A stretch of DNA of 64,000 bases. Source: Immundisolibacter cernigliae. GTDB taxonomy: Bacteria; Pseudomonadota; Gammaproteobacteria; Immundisolibacterales; Immundisolibacteraceae. Both the position numbers and the translations under genes were made by a program. The notes beneath the pieces are model-generated. The model was not told the DNA's origin. It saw nothing but the letters and a program-made list of their open reading frames with translations, and did not search any database. The stretch covers positions 1,054,001-1,118,000 of the forward strand of contig NZ_CP014671.1 in assembly GCF_001697225.1 (NCBI RefSeq). Direction: 5' to 3'. Shown here piece after piece: positions 7,986 through 16,830 of this stretch (within the stretch, counting starts at the first letter, position 1; every line of letters starts with the position of its first letter).

Positions 7986-9486
7986 GCCGTATCGCGTGAT
8001 TGCCGTTCAGGACTGTGACGACCGGTGCAGCGTGGCTGCAGATGGGCTCGACGCCGCGGTAAAAGCCAGGCCCAGGCTGCATCCGGGTGCGGCGTCGGGA
8101 CACGTCGCGGCCATCGTGCTGTGCCTGTGCGCGGTGGCCGGCTGTGCGAGCCTGCCCAACGCCAAAACCGAAATGGCCGCACCGCACCCGCAGGAGGTCG
8201 AATTCGAGGGCGCGCGGGGTCCGGTTTCAGCCGCACGCAGCGACGCGATCATTGCCCGACTGGAGGGCAAGGGCGGCGATTCCGACCTGCTGGAAAAACA
8301 CCTGGCCTACGAGCAGGCCGTCAACTCCGACACCCCGCTGGTGCTGGGCAACAAACTGAGCCTGCTGCAGAACGGGCCAGCCACCTACCAGGCGATGTTC
8401 ACCGCCATGCGCGCCGCCAGGGACCACATCAACCTCCAGACCTATATTTTTTCTGACGACGAAGTCGGCAAGCAGTTTTCGGATCTGCTGCTGGAACGGC
8501 AAGCCGCCGGAGTCCAGGTAAACATCATCTACGACAGTGTCGGCAGTCTTTCGACGCCCAAAGCGTTTTTCGACCGTCTGCGCGAAGCCGGTGTCCGGGT
8601 GCTCGAATTCAATCCCGTGAATCCCCTGGCCGGCAACACGACGGCCTGGAAGCTCAACAACCGCGACCATCGCAAGCTGCTGTTGATCGACGGGCGTGTC
8701 GCATTCGTCGGCGGGATCAACATCAGCGATACCTACACCAGCGCGCCGCGACGCCACCGTGACCGAACGCGGGACGATCCGCCCCAGGACGTCACCTCCG
8801 GCTGGCGCGACACTCACATCCAGATCGCAGGGCCGGTGGTCGCCGATTTCCAGCGGCTGTTCATGGACACCTGGGCGCGGCAAGAAGGCGAGCCGCTGCC
8901 GGCCAGGAACTACTTTCCAGAACTTGCTGCCCAGGGCGACGAAATCGTGCGCGCCATCGGCAGCACCCCCGACGACGCCAAAAGCCTGATCTATCTGACC
9001 CTGATGTCGGCAATCACCCATGCGGAACTGCAGGTGCATCTGACGATTGCCTATTTCGCACCCGACCCTCAATTGCGAAAGGCCCTGCGCGACGCCGCGC
9101 GGCGCGGTGTCGACGTCAAACTGGTGCTTCCAAGCTACGCCGATTCGGCTCCAGTCTTCTACCTGGGCCGTTCCTACTACACCGAGCTGCTGCGCGCGGG
9201 CGTGCACATCTACGAGCGGCGCGGTTCGGTGATGCATTCGAAGACCGCCAGCATCGACGGCGTCTGGTCCACCATCGGCTCGACCAATCTGGACTGGCGC
9301 AGCTTCCTGCACAACGACGAAATCAATGCCGTGGTTCTGGGGCGCGGCTTTGCCCGAGAAATGGAAGCCATGTTTGCCGCCGACCTGGCCGAATCGGACG
9401 CCATCACCCTCGCACAATGGGAAAAGCGGCCGCTGCTGCAACGGCTCAAGGAACAGATGGCGCGGCTGGCTGCCTACTGGTTATAA
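7975..9486 (+). CDS. Phospholipase-D-superfamily lipoprotein, cardiolipin synthase-like (ClsC type)
   Basis: Two HKD motifs define the active site: H232-x-K234-x4-D239 followed by VAFVGG, and H421-x-K423-x4-D428 followed by STIGSTN. This two-motif arrangement is that of bacterial cardiolipin synthases and PLD-type transferases that exchange phosphatidyl groups between membrane lipids. Ahead of the domain is a hydrophobic segment with a lipobox (VAGC, Cys57), so the protein is probably lipid-anchored. The exact start is uncertain: the ATG at 7975 overlaps the FecR gene by 11 bases and gives a long pre-signal region, and in-frame GTG codons further on would give a more normal lipoprotein leader. 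Confidence 0.85.
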   Translation: MPNEPYRVIAVQDCDDRCSVAADGLDAAVKARPRLHPGAASGHVAAIVLCLCAVAGCASLPNAKTEMAAPHPQEVEFEGARGPVSAARSDAIIARLEGKGGDSDLLEKHLAYEQAVNSDTPLVLGNKLSLLQNGPATYQAMFTAMRAARDHINLQTYIFSDDEVGKQFSDLLLERQAAGVQVNIIYDSVGSLSTPKAFFDRLREAGVRVLEFNPVNPLAGNTTAWKLNNRDHRKLLLIDGRVAFVGGINISDTYTSAPRRHRDRTRDDPPQDVTSGWRDTHIQIAGPVVADFQRLFMDTWARQEGEPLPARNYFPELAAQGDEIVRAIGSTPDDAKSLIYLTLMSAITHAELQVHLTIAYFAPDPQLRKALRDAARRGVDVKLVLPSYADSAPVFYLGRSYYTELLRAGVHIYERRGSVMHSKTASIDGVWSTIGSTNLDWRSFLHNDEINAVVLGRGFAREMEAMFAADLAESDAITLAQWEKRPLLQRLKEQMARLAAYWL

Positions 9487-9781
9487 GGAAGCGGAACGAC
9501 GGTTCCACCGCGCCGTGCATGTCGCACAGTTGCCGCTGGAGCCGACCGCCAATACGGCGCAGGCAGCGTTCGGATGAATCGCGGCCGGTGCTTTGTGCGC
9601 CAATGAGTTGAGCGCCTGCCTGCGCAGTTGCGCCGCAACGCAAGCCTTTCGAGCGCGCCCGCGCCGACCCTGAAGCGGCGCGCTATGTGTGCGATACCGC
9701 ACGGTCTTCCTTTCCCGAAAGCGCAATCCTTCCAGCACTTTGCTCCAATCGGCACCCCCCGTTCAGGCTCTGCTCCCACGC

Positions 9782-10516
9782 ATGTTCAGCGCTCCTGGTC
9801 TCGACCAAAATCACCTGCTCGCGGCCCTCCCGCCGGCCGAGCTGGAACGCCTGTTACCGGCGCTGGAGTGGGTGGCGCTGCCACTGGGCCAAGCGGTCTG
9901 CGAATCCGGCGCCCAGTTGCACCACGCCTATTTCCCGACCACTGCCATCCTGTCCCTGAACCATGTCCTGGAGAACGGCGCATCGGCCGAAGTGGCCGGG
10001 GTCGGCAACGAGGGCATGCTGGGCATTTCGCTGTTCATGGGCGGCCAGACCACGCCCATTCGGGCGACCGTGCAAACGGCGGGGCACGCCTACCGGCTGC
10101 GAACCAAGGTGCTGCTCGAAGAATTCAACCGCGCCGGGGTGATGCACGGCCTGTTGCTGCGCTACACGCAGGCACTGATCACGCAGATGGCGCAGACCGG
10201 GGTGTGCAATCGCCATCATTCGGTCTCGCAGCAACTGTGCCGCTGGTTGCTGCTGACCCTGGACCGGATGCCCAGCAACGACCTGGTCATGACCCAGGAA
10301 CTGATCTCCTGCATGCTCGGAGTGCGCCGCGAAGGCGTCACCGAAGCGGCCGGCAAACTGAAAGACATGGGCGCCATCAGTTATCGGCGCGGCCACATCA
10401 CGGTGCTGCAGCGCGCGCTGCTCAACCGCGAGGTTTGCGAGTGCTACCAGGTGGTAAAGACCGAATTCGCGCGCCTGCTCAGCGGCGTCAAGTACCGGCA
10501 ACCGACGGCGACATAG
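9782..10516 (+). CDS. Crp/Fnr-family transcription regulator
   Basis: A 244-residue regulator with an N-terminal cyclic-nucleotide-binding-like beta barrel (about 25-135; FPTTAILSLNHVLENGASAEVAGVGNEGMLGISLFMGG) and a C-terminal winged helix (about 165-235) containing TQELISCMLGVRREGVTEAAGKL. The barrel lacks the classic CAP phosphate-binding R-S/T-A signature and has no Fnr cysteine cluster at the N-terminus, so the ligand is unknown. It is strongly similar along its length to the protein at 36.2-36.9 kb and more distantly to the one at 34.5-35.2 kb. It sits 70 bases upstream of a hybrid histidine kinase, suggesting a shared signalling unit. Confidence 0.9.
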   Translation: MFSAPGLDQNHLLAALPPAELERLLPALEWVALPLGQAVCESGAQLHHAYFPTTAILSLNHVLENGASAEVAGVGNEGMLGISLFMGGQTTPIRATVQTAGHAYRLRTKVLLEEFNRAGVMHGLLLRYTQALITQMAQTGVCNRHHSVSQQLCRWLLLTLDRMPSNDLVMTQELISCMLGVRREGVTEAAGKLKDMGAISYRRGHITVLQRALLNREVCECYQVVKTEFARLLSGVKYRQPTAT

Positions 10517-10586
10517 CGGTCGGGAATCAGTCGCCCCTTCACTTCCCGCGCCCGGGTGCCGGGAAGTCCGGCAGCAGTTCAGGAAT

Positions 10587-12311
10587 ATGGCCCGAAAAAA
10601 GTCCCCCATGGGCGTTCGCAGCCCCGCCGCGGCCGTGCCGCACGCGACCACCGAGTTGCAGCGCCAGCAGGCGCTGCTGAAAACCGGCGCGCTGCAAAAC
10701 GCAATCCTGAACAGCGCCAGTTTCTCGATCATCGCCACCGACGAGAAGGGCATCATCCAGCTGTTCAATGTCGGCGCCGAGCGCATGCTCGGTTATCAGG
10801 CCGCCGAAGTCGTCAACAAAATCAACCCCAGCGACATTCATGATCCGCAGGAAGTCCTGGCGCGCGCCCAGTCGCTGAGCCGGGAGCTGGGCACGCCGAT
10901 CACGCCGGGCTTCGAGGCGCTGGCCTTCAAGGCCTCGCGCGGCATCGAGGACAGCTATGACCTGACCTTGATCTGCAAGGACGGCAGCCGCTTCCCGGCC
11001 ATCGTGTCGATCACGGCGCTGCGCGATGACTACAACGACATCATCGGCTACCTGCTGATCGGCACCGACAATTCCGTGCGCAAACAGGTGGAAGTCGAAC
11101 TGAAAAAGGCCATGGCCGCGGCGGAAAAGGCCAACCTGGCGAAATCCGACTTCCTGTCCAGCATGAGCCATGAGCTGCGCACGCCGCTGAACGCGATCCT
11201 GGGCTTCGCGCAGTTGATGGAGTCTGATCCCACGCCGCAGACTGCCGCGCAGAAAGACAGCACCGGCCAGATTCTGCAGGCCGGCTGGTACCTGCTGGAC
11301 CTGATCAACGAGATTCTGGATCTGGCCCTGATCGAGTCCGGTCGGCTGCTGCTGTCGCAGGAGCCGATGGCGCTGGACGAGGTGCTGCGCGACTGCCAGG
11401 CGATGATCGAGCCGCTGGCCAACAAATATCGCGTCACCTTGAGCTTTTGCCACCTCGACGCGCCCTGCTACGTGCACGCCGACCGCACGCGCGTCAAGCA
11501 GGTTCTGATCAACCTGCTCTCGAATGCCATCAAGTACAACCATGCCGGCGGCGCGGTGGTGGTCGAGTGCAGCGTGCAATCGGACCAGCGCGTGCGCATC
11601 AGCGTCAAGGACACCGGCCAGGGCCTGGAGCCGGACCAGCTGGCGCGCCTGTTCGAACCGTTCAACCGGCTTGGCCAGGAGAACGGCAGCGAGGAAGGTA
11701 CCGGCATCGGGCTGGTGATGACCAAACGCCTGGTCGAGCTGATGGGCGGCGCTATCGGTGTGGCAAGCACGGTCGGCACGGGCAGTGTGTTCTGGGTCGA
11801 ACTGTCGCGCGCGGCCGAACCAACACTTGCGGCCAACCCTGACGAAACGTTGGCGCATCTGCCAACGCTGATTCCACATGACCCGGCGCTGCGCTGCGTG
11901 CTGTGTGTCGAGGACAACCCGGCCAACCTCAGGCTGATCGAGCAACTCGTCGCCCGTCGCCCGCACACGCGCCTGCTCAGCGCCGGCGACGCCACGGTCG
12001 GCATCGAGCTGGCGCGTGCCCACCAGCCGGAGGTAATCCTGATGGACATCAACCTGCCCGGTATCAGCGGCATACGCGCACTGGCCATCCTGCGCCAGGA
12101 CCCGCTCACACGGCACATCCCGGTGATCGCCGTCAGCGCCAACGCCATGCCGCGCGACATTCGCAAGGGCCTGGATGCCGGCTTCTTCGGTTACCTGACC
12201 AAACCGATCAAGGTCAACGAATTCATGGAGGCGCTGGACCTGGCCCTGGCACACGCGCTGAATCCGGAAAATGCCGCCTCCGACATCGCCGTCGCCGCAG
12301 GAGCCAACTGA
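10587..12311 (+). CDS. PAS-domain hybrid sensor histidine kinase
   Basis: A 574-residue kinase. Domains in order: a PAS domain (~37-165; NAILNSASFSIIATDEKG), a coiled-coil linker, HisKA with the phospho-acceptor His195 (SMSHELRTPLNAILG), a HATPase domain (~300-420) with N box NLLSNAIKYN, G1 DTGQGL, F box LFEPFNR and G2 GTGIGLV, then a C-terminal receiver domain with phospho-acceptor Asp487 (VILMDINLPGISG) and conserved Lys (TKPI). There is no transmembrane segment, so the kinase is cytoplasmic. The next gene, a response regulator, starts three bases after the stop, making a two-gene phosphorelay. Confidence 0.94.
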   Translation: MARKKSPMGVRSPAAAVPHATTELQRQQALLKTGALQNAILNSASFSIIATDEKGIIQLFNVGAERMLGYQAAEVVNKINPSDIHDPQEVLARAQSLSRELGTPITPGFEALAFKASRGIEDSYDLTLICKDGSRFPAIVSITALRDDYNDIIGYLLIGTDNSVRKQVEVELKKAMAAAEKANLAKSDFLSSMSHELRTPLNAILGFAQLMESDPTPQTAAQKDSTGQILQAGWYLLDLINEILDLALIESGRLLLSQEPMALDEVLRDCQAMIEPLANKYRVTLSFCHLDAPCYVHADRTRVKQVLINLLSNAIKYNHAGGAVVVECSVQSDQRVRISVKDTGQGLEPDQLARLFEPFNRLGQENGSEEGTGIGLVMTKRLVELMGGAIGVASTVGTGSVFWVELSRAAEPTLAANPDETLAHLPTLIPHDPALRCVLCVEDNPANLRLIEQLVARRPHTRLLSAGDATVGIELARAHQPEVILMDINLPGISGIRALAILRQDPLTRHIPVIAVSANAMPRDIRKGLDAGFFGYLTKPIKVNEFMEALDLALAHALNPENAASDIAVAAGAN

Positions 12312-12313
12312 CC

Positions 12314-13156
12314 ATGAACGCCACCGACATCCTGAAGGCCAAAATCCTGATCGTGGACGATCAGGCCGCCAATGTGCATCTGCTGGAGAAAATGCTCGGC
12401 GGTGCCGGATATACCTGCCTGACTGCGACGATGGACCCGCGCAGCGTTTGCGAGCTGCATCGCACGAACCGCTACGACCTGATCCTGCTCGACCTGCTGA
12501 TGCCCGGCATGGACGGGTTCGAAGTGCTCGAGGGCCTCAAGGCCATCGAAACGGACGGCTACGTACCGGTGCTCGTGATCACCGCCCAGCCGGGCCACAA
12601 GCTGCGCGCGCTGCAGGCCGGCGCCAAGGATTTCGTCAGCAAGCCGTTCGATCTGGTCGAGGTCAAGACGCGCATCCACAACCTGCTGGAAGTGCGCCTG
12701 CTGTACCGGGAAATCGCCAATCACAACGCGCTGCTGGAGCAGACAGTGCTGGAGCGGACCGCCCAGCTGCGGGCCAGCGAAGAGCGCTTTCACCGCCTGA
12801 CGGAGCTGTCGTCCGACTGGTACTGGGAACAGGACGCCGACGGGCGCTTCACGCAGGTTTCCGGGCCCGCGCTGGAGATGCTCGGCATTGGCGGCAGCGG
12901 CATGCCGCAGCCGGCGGGCGAGCACTGGAACGAAGCGGAACGCGCCACGCTGGAAGCCAACATCGCGCAACGACGGCCGTTCCTGGACCTGGTCTACAGC
13001 CGCGTCGTCGGCGATGGCTCACGGCAGTTTTTTCAGGTCAGCGGCGAGCCCATCTTCGATCCGGCGGGCCGCTACAGCGGCTATCGCGGGATCGGCATGG
13101 ACGTGACCGTGCGCATGCACTCCGGTTCGAATCAGGATATGGAAACGGTAGCCTGA
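12314..13156 (+). CDS. Response regulator with a C-terminal PAS domain
   Basis: A 280-residue protein. The receiver domain (1-125) has the acidic pair DD15-16, phospho-acceptor Asp60 (LILLDLLMPGMDGFEVL), Thr (VLVITAQ) and Lys (FVSKPFD). A coiled-coil linker (about 130-160; LEQTVLERTAQLRASEERF) leads into a PAS domain (160-270) with the DWYWEQDADGRFTQVS segment. It has no DNA-binding, GGDEF or phosphatase output, so it probably acts as a relay or sensory partner for the kinase three bases upstream, perhaps through protein-protein contacts. Confidence 0.9.
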   Translation: MNATDILKAKILIVDDQAANVHLLEKMLGGAGYTCLTATMDPRSVCELHRTNRYDLILLDLLMPGMDGFEVLEGLKAIETDGYVPVLVITAQPGHKLRALQAGAKDFVSKPFDLVEVKTRIHNLLEVRLLYREIANHNALLEQTVLERTAQLRASEERFHRLTELSSDWYWEQDADGRFTQVSGPALEMLGIGGSGMPQPAGEHWNEAERATLEANIAQRRPFLDLVYSRVVGDGSRQFFQVSGEPIFDPAGRYSGYRGIGMDVTVRMHSGSNQDMETVA

Positions 13157-13173
13157 TCCTCGCGCCGGCCCGG

Positions 13174-13623
13174 TCAGGGCCGGATCACCGACACCCGCCC
13201 GCGGGCCAGCCAGCGGGCGCCGGCAGCGACTTCGAACTCGTACAGCCAGCCGGTCGGGCCGACAATCTTCTTGTGCGCGACCACCGTCAGGGGCCCCTCG
13301 ATGTCGTCGATGCGCTCGACGGCGAATTCCACTTCGCGCAGTGCGGCCAGCATGCCGGGCGCAGCTGTGCCGCCGTGTTCGAGTCGCGCCAGCAGGCCGC
13401 CGTGCACGGCCATCGCCTGCGCGCCGTATTCGCAAAGATGCAGGGCCGACAGCCGCTCGTCACTGCGCAGCGGATTGCGTGGATCGCGATGGCTGTCCGT
13501 GGTGCAGCGGATGGTCTGCTCGTCCCAGGCCAGCACCGCCTCCAGCAGGCACATGCGTCCGGCGTGGGGAATCAGCTCGCGCAGATCGCCGATTGGGATC
13601 AGGTCGAAGCCGGCGTCGCTCAC
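13174..13623 (-). CDS. Hotdog-fold 3-hydroxyacyl-ACP dehydratase of the aryl polyene locus (ApeP-like)
   Basis: A 149-residue hotdog-fold protein, the last gene of the minus-strand arm of the aryl polyene locus. It contains the ApeP/ApeI-type motif IPHAGRMCLLEAVLAW near the start and a long HotDog helix with LHLCEYGAQAMAVHGG. In characterised aryl polyene systems such dehydratases remove water after each ketoreduction, leaving the conjugated double bonds. The start is a GTG whose GTGA overlaps the stop of the preceding ketosynthase-like gene by four bases, so it is translationally coupled. It converges on the response regulator gene. Confidence 0.85.
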   Translation of the reverse strand: MSDAGFDLIPIGDLRELIPHAGRMCLLEAVLAWDEQTIRCTTDSHRDPRNPLRSDERLSALHLCEYGAQAMAVHGGLLARLEHGGTAAPGMLAALREVEFAVERIDDIEGPLTVVAHKKIVGPTGWLYEFEVAAGARWLARGRVSVIRP

Positions 13624-14414
13624 AGCGATTCCAGGTCCAGCCGCAGGCTGTGTTCGCCGACGCCATCGAGCAGCACGGTGCCCGGCTCGCGGCGCGCCAG
13701 CAATGCCAGCAGCGGCAGCGCGCGCGCGGCGGCGTTGCTCAGGCGCAGCGTTTCCAGGCCGGCGTCCGGCATGCTGGTTTCCGCCACCGGTGTGACCGCT
13801 TCGACCCGCAAGGCGGCCAACGAGACGGCGCTGCGCCGCGGCGACAGGATCAGCGCGAAGGCGGCCGATTCGGTAACCGGCCACAGCGGCAGCAACAGGT
13901 CCGGCGCTCGCACGTCGAACGCCACCAGCAGGCAATCCAGGTCCTCGACCTCGGCCAGGCCGGCGGCTTCCAGCAGGCCGGCGGCGAAACTCGCGTGGCA
14001 GGCCGACAGGCTCACCGACGGCAGCCTGGCCTGGGTCGCGATGCTCCAGTAGCCGGCGGCGGCGTTGTGCACCGAGTTGTGAAAATCGGTGGGCGACACC
14101 ACGCGCTGCGGCTGCGCCAGCGCCTGACTGATGCGGTGCGAGATATGCGTGTCACCATCCGACGAGGCAAATACCGACGCCAGGCGCTGCGGCGAGCGCG
14201 GGTCCAGACGCAGCGCATCCTCGGCCACGTGAAATGCCAGACGCACGGACAGCGGCGCGCGGCGGCGCTCATTGGCGGGCAGCAGTTGCGATTGATGTGG
14301 CGGCAGGTCCTGGCGCCGGTACGGACGCTCGCCGCGCAGCACCGCCTGCGCCTGCTGCCAGCCGTCGAGGCCCGGCGCGCAGCAGCCGACGGCGTCGATG
14401 TACAGCGGCTTCAC
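13620..14414 (-). CDS. Beta-ketoacyl synthase chain-length-factor-like protein (ApeC-like)
   Basis: A 264-residue truncated ketosynthase-fold protein of the Ketoacyl-synt_2 type. It is much shorter than a true ketosynthase and lacks the C-terminal half with the two catalytic histidines. The nucleophile-elbow region reads SLSACHASFAAGLLEA with Cys139; other conserved parts are FASSDGDTH and SPTDFHNSVHNAAAGYW. In aryl polyene systems ApeC pairs with the ketosynthase ApeO as a heterodimer controlling chain extension. Here it lies directly behind the ketosynthase gene with a GTGA overlap, consistent with a heterodimer made in equal amounts. Confidence 0.85.
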   Translation of the reverse strand: MKPLYIDAVGCCAPGLDGWQQAQAVLRGERPYRRQDLPPHQSQLLPANERRRAPLSVRLAFHVAEDALRLDPRSPQRLASVFASSDGDTHISHRISQALAQPQRVVSPTDFHNSVHNAAAGYWSIATQARLPSVSLSACHASFAAGLLEAAGLAEVEDLDCLLVAFDVRAPDLLLPLWPVTESAAFALILSPRRSAVSLAALRVEAVTPVAETSMPDAGLETLRLSNAAARALPLLALLARREPGTVLLDGVGEHSLRLDLESL

Positions 14415-15592
14415 GCCTGCATCCCGAACAACAGGCTGCAGTTGCTGCCGCCAAAACCGAACGAGTTCGACAGGACCTGCGCCACCGGCTGCTCGCGGTT
14501 TTCCATCAGGATCGCCGCGCCCAGTTGCGGGTCGCGCTGGCGGGTGTTCAGGCTGCGCGGCAACAGGCCGTGTTCGAGCACCAGCAGGCTGATCGCCGCT
14601 TCGAGGATTCCGGCGGCGCCCAGCGTGTGGCCGGTCCAGCCCTTGGTCGAGCTGCACGGCGTTGCGCTGCCCAGCAAGGCGCAGACCGCCTTGTCCTCGG
14701 CCAGATCGTTGGCCGGCGTGCCGGTGCCGTGCAGGTTGACGTAGCCGACGTCGCGCGGCGTGAGACCCGCACGCTGCAAGGCCGCTGTCATCGCCGCCAG
14801 CGCGCCGTGTCCTTCGGGATGCGGCGAGGACATGTGGTGGGCGTCGCTGCTCTCGCCATAGCCCAGCAGCGCCGGGCCGGGCTGGTCCGAGAACTCGACG
14901 ATGGCAAAGCCGGCGGCCTCGCCGATCGAGATGCCGTTGCGCTGTGCATCCGCCGGCCGGCAGACATCGGTCGACAGCACCTGCAGGGAGTTGAAGCCGT
15001 ACAGCGTGGTCAGGCACAGGCTGTCCACGCCGCCGACCACGGCCGCATCGCACAGGCCGCTGTGCATGGCCCGGTAGGCCGAGGCAAAGGCCTTGGCGCT
15101 GGACGAACAGGCGGTCGAGATCACATGCGCGACGCCCTCCAGACGCAGCCGGCGGCGCACGTAATCGGCGCAGGAAAAGATGTTCTGGGTCCTGCCGACG
15201 TCGAACCAGCCCGGCAGGGCACCGTCACCTGCGGCGGCGCGGGCGCGGTAGGCAAGCTCGGCCTGCTGGATGCCCGACGTGCTGGTGCCCAGGAACACGC
15301 CCACGCGCTGTGGACCGTGGCGCTGGCGCAGCCGCTCGACCGACTCCAGGAACCCGTCCTGACACAGGCCCAGCTCGGCCAGGCGGTTGTTGCGGCAGTC
15401 CCAGCCGGCCAGTTCGCCGCTCAGCGGCGTGTCCAGACCTTCGACGTACCCGGTCCAGGTCGCCAACTCGCAGGTTTCAAACGGCGCCTGGCGCAGGCCG
15501 CTGCGCTGTGCCCGCAACGCCGCCAGATGCGCCGCCTTGCCCGCGCCCAGCGCCGAGGTGGCGGTGTAGTCGCTAATCCGCAGCGGTTTCAT
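14411..15592 (-). CDS. Beta-ketoacyl-ACP synthase of the aryl polyene locus (KAS II fold, ApeO-like)
   Basis: A 393-residue FabF-type condensing enzyme with the full catalytic set: Cys162 in STACSSSAKA, His288 in HGTGTPAND, His322 in GHTLGAAG, and a GFGGSN motif at the C-terminus. It condenses malonyl-ACP onto the growing aryl polyene chain. The ATG lies inside the end of the preceding acyltransferase gene (20-base overlap), and the stop overlaps the next gene's GTG by four bases. It is the only full ketosynthase in this locus; E. coli-type loci carry two. Confidence 0.92.
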   Translation of the reverse strand: MKPLRISDYTATSALGAGKAAHLAALRAQRSGLRQAPFETCELATWTGYVEGLDTPLSGELAGWDCRNNRLAELGLCQDGFLESVERLRQRHGPQRVGVFLGTSTSGIQQAELAYRARAAAGDGALPGWFDVGRTQNIFSCADYVRRRLRLEGVAHVISTACSSSAKAFASAYRAMHSGLCDAAVVGGVDSLCLTTLYGFNSLQVLSTDVCRPADAQRNGISIGEAAGFAIVEFSDQPGPALLGYGESSDAHHMSSPHPEGHGALAAMTAALQRAGLTPRDVGYVNLHGTGTPANDLAEDKAVCALLGSATPCSSTKGWTGHTLGAAGILEAAISLLVLEHGLLPRSLNTRQRDPQLGAAILMENREQPVAQVLSNSFGFGGSNCSLLFGMQA

Positions 15593-16499
15593 CGGTCCAG
15601 AAGTCGAAGAAGTTGAACCAGTTGTACGGCGCCGCCCGCACCTGGGTTTCGAGCCACTCGGCATAGGCTTGGGCGTAGCCCTGCACGGCCGCGGCGCGCG
15701 TGGCGCGCGGCAGCACCACGCGCTCGGCCAGCCGCTCGAAGCGGATGCGGTAGCGGTTGCCACCGTCGTAGATTCCAAAGGCTAGGAACACCGGCACCTG
15801 CAGCACGCTGGCCAGGATCCAGGGGTTTTCCGGCAGTTGCGCGGTGCGGTTCATGAAACGCACCGGCACCGTGCGCTCATTGGCGTAGGCGCGATCGCCC
15901 ATCATGCCCAGCACGTGGCCCTGATCGAGCGCGTCCTTGAGCACCAGCGCCAGTTGCGGGCCGCGCTGCGAGGCATCGATCACGCCGGCGGCCAGAGTCG
16001 GGTTGAGCGCTTCCAGAAGCTGCGTGAGCATGGCCCCGTGCGCGCGATCCATGACGATGCGCAGTCGCAGATCCGGCTCACGCTGACTGATCGCCCGCAT
16101 CACCTCGAAGCTGCCGAAATGCGACACCAGCAGCACGGCGCCGCGCCCCTGCCGCGCGGCTTCGAGGATCAGGTCTTCGTGTTCTACCTGCACCGCGAAG
16201 TAGTGCGTGCGGTCACCGAGCAGGAATACCCGGTCCAGCACCACGGCGGCAAAGGTGTACCAGTGACGGGCGCGGTCGATCCACGTCGGCTCGCGGCCCA
16301 GCGCCTGGCGCAGGAAGTTGCGCGAGGCGCGCGCCGGCTCGCCGCCGGTCAGCAGGAAATAGGCCACGATCGGGTACAGCAGCAGGCGGGTGAACCTGCG
16401 GCCCAGATGCAGCGCCAGCCAGATCACCAGCCGCAGCGTGCGCGGCGTGCTGCGCTCGCGTTGTGCCTCCCAGACCTCGTGAACCGGCATGCTGGGCAC
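15573..16499 (-). CDS. LpxL/HtrB-type acyltransferase of the aryl polyene locus
   Basis: A 308-residue protein of the lysophospholipid/lipid-A acyltransferase superfamily. It has a hydrophobic N-terminal segment (about 20-52) that would anchor it to the inner membrane. The catalytic HX4E motif is His127-x4-Glu132 (SHFGSFE), and later GMMGDRAY and PVRFMNR match the LpxL family blocks. Genes of this class recur in aryl polyene loci and probably help to attach the polyene to its lipid anchor. The GTG start at 16499 follows the stop of the FabZ-like gene directly; an ATG three codons in (16490) is also possible. Confidence 0.88.
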   Translation of the reverse strand: MPSMPVHEVWEAQRERSTPRTLRLVIWLALHLGRRFTRLLLYPIVAYFLLTGGEPARASRNFLRQALGREPTWIDRARHWYTFAAVVLDRVFLLGDRTHYFAVQVEHEDLILEAARQGRGAVLLVSHFGSFEVMRAISQREPDLRLRIVMDRAHGAMLTQLLEALNPTLAAGVIDASQRGPQLALVLKDALDQGHVLGMMGDRAYANERTVPVRFMNRTAQLPENPWILASVLQVPVFLAFGIYDGGNRYRIRFERLAERVVLPRATRAAAVQGYAQAYAEWLETQVRAAPYNWFNFFDFWTDETAAD

Positions 16500-16823
16500 C
16501 TACTGCGCCACTTCCCAGCTGCCGTGGGCCAACAGGCGGCCGTCGCTCTGGCAGCGAAAATCAAGGCGCGTGCCGTCCATGGTCAGCTCGATGTCGAAAC
16601 GCTCGTCCGGCCGCAATGCCGACACGAACTTCGCCGCCACTATTCGATGCAGCCGCCACTGCGGCCCGCGCCAGGCGTGCAGGGCGTCCAGCACCCGCTC
16701 CAGCAGCACCACGGCCGGCACCACCGGGTTGCCCGGAAAGTGACCGGCCAGGCACGGATGTCCGGCAGGCACCTGCGCGCCGGCGCAGTGCCGGGCGCGG
16801 GGCGGTGAATGTGTCGCCGGCAT
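16500..16823 (-). CDS. FabZ-like 3-hydroxyacyl-ACP dehydratase (ApeI-like)
   Basis: A 107-residue single hotdog domain with the canonical FabA/FabZ active-site region HPCLAGHFPGNPVVPAVVLLERV (catalytic His in GHFPG), here near residues 21-43. Dehydratases of this kind act with the reductase to build the conjugated polyene. The ATG at 16823 lies eight bases downstream of the AMP-ligase stop, and the stop is immediately before the acyltransferase start. Together with the hotdog protein at 13.2 kb this gives the locus two dehydratases, as in studied aryl polyene pathways. Confidence 0.88.
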   Translation of the reverse strand: MPATHSPPRARHCAGAQVPAGHPCLAGHFPGNPVVPAVVLLERVLDALHAWRGPQWRLHRIVAAKFVSALRPDERFDIELTMDGTRLDFRCQSDGRLLAHGSWEVAQ

Positions 16824-16830
16824 GCCCCGC

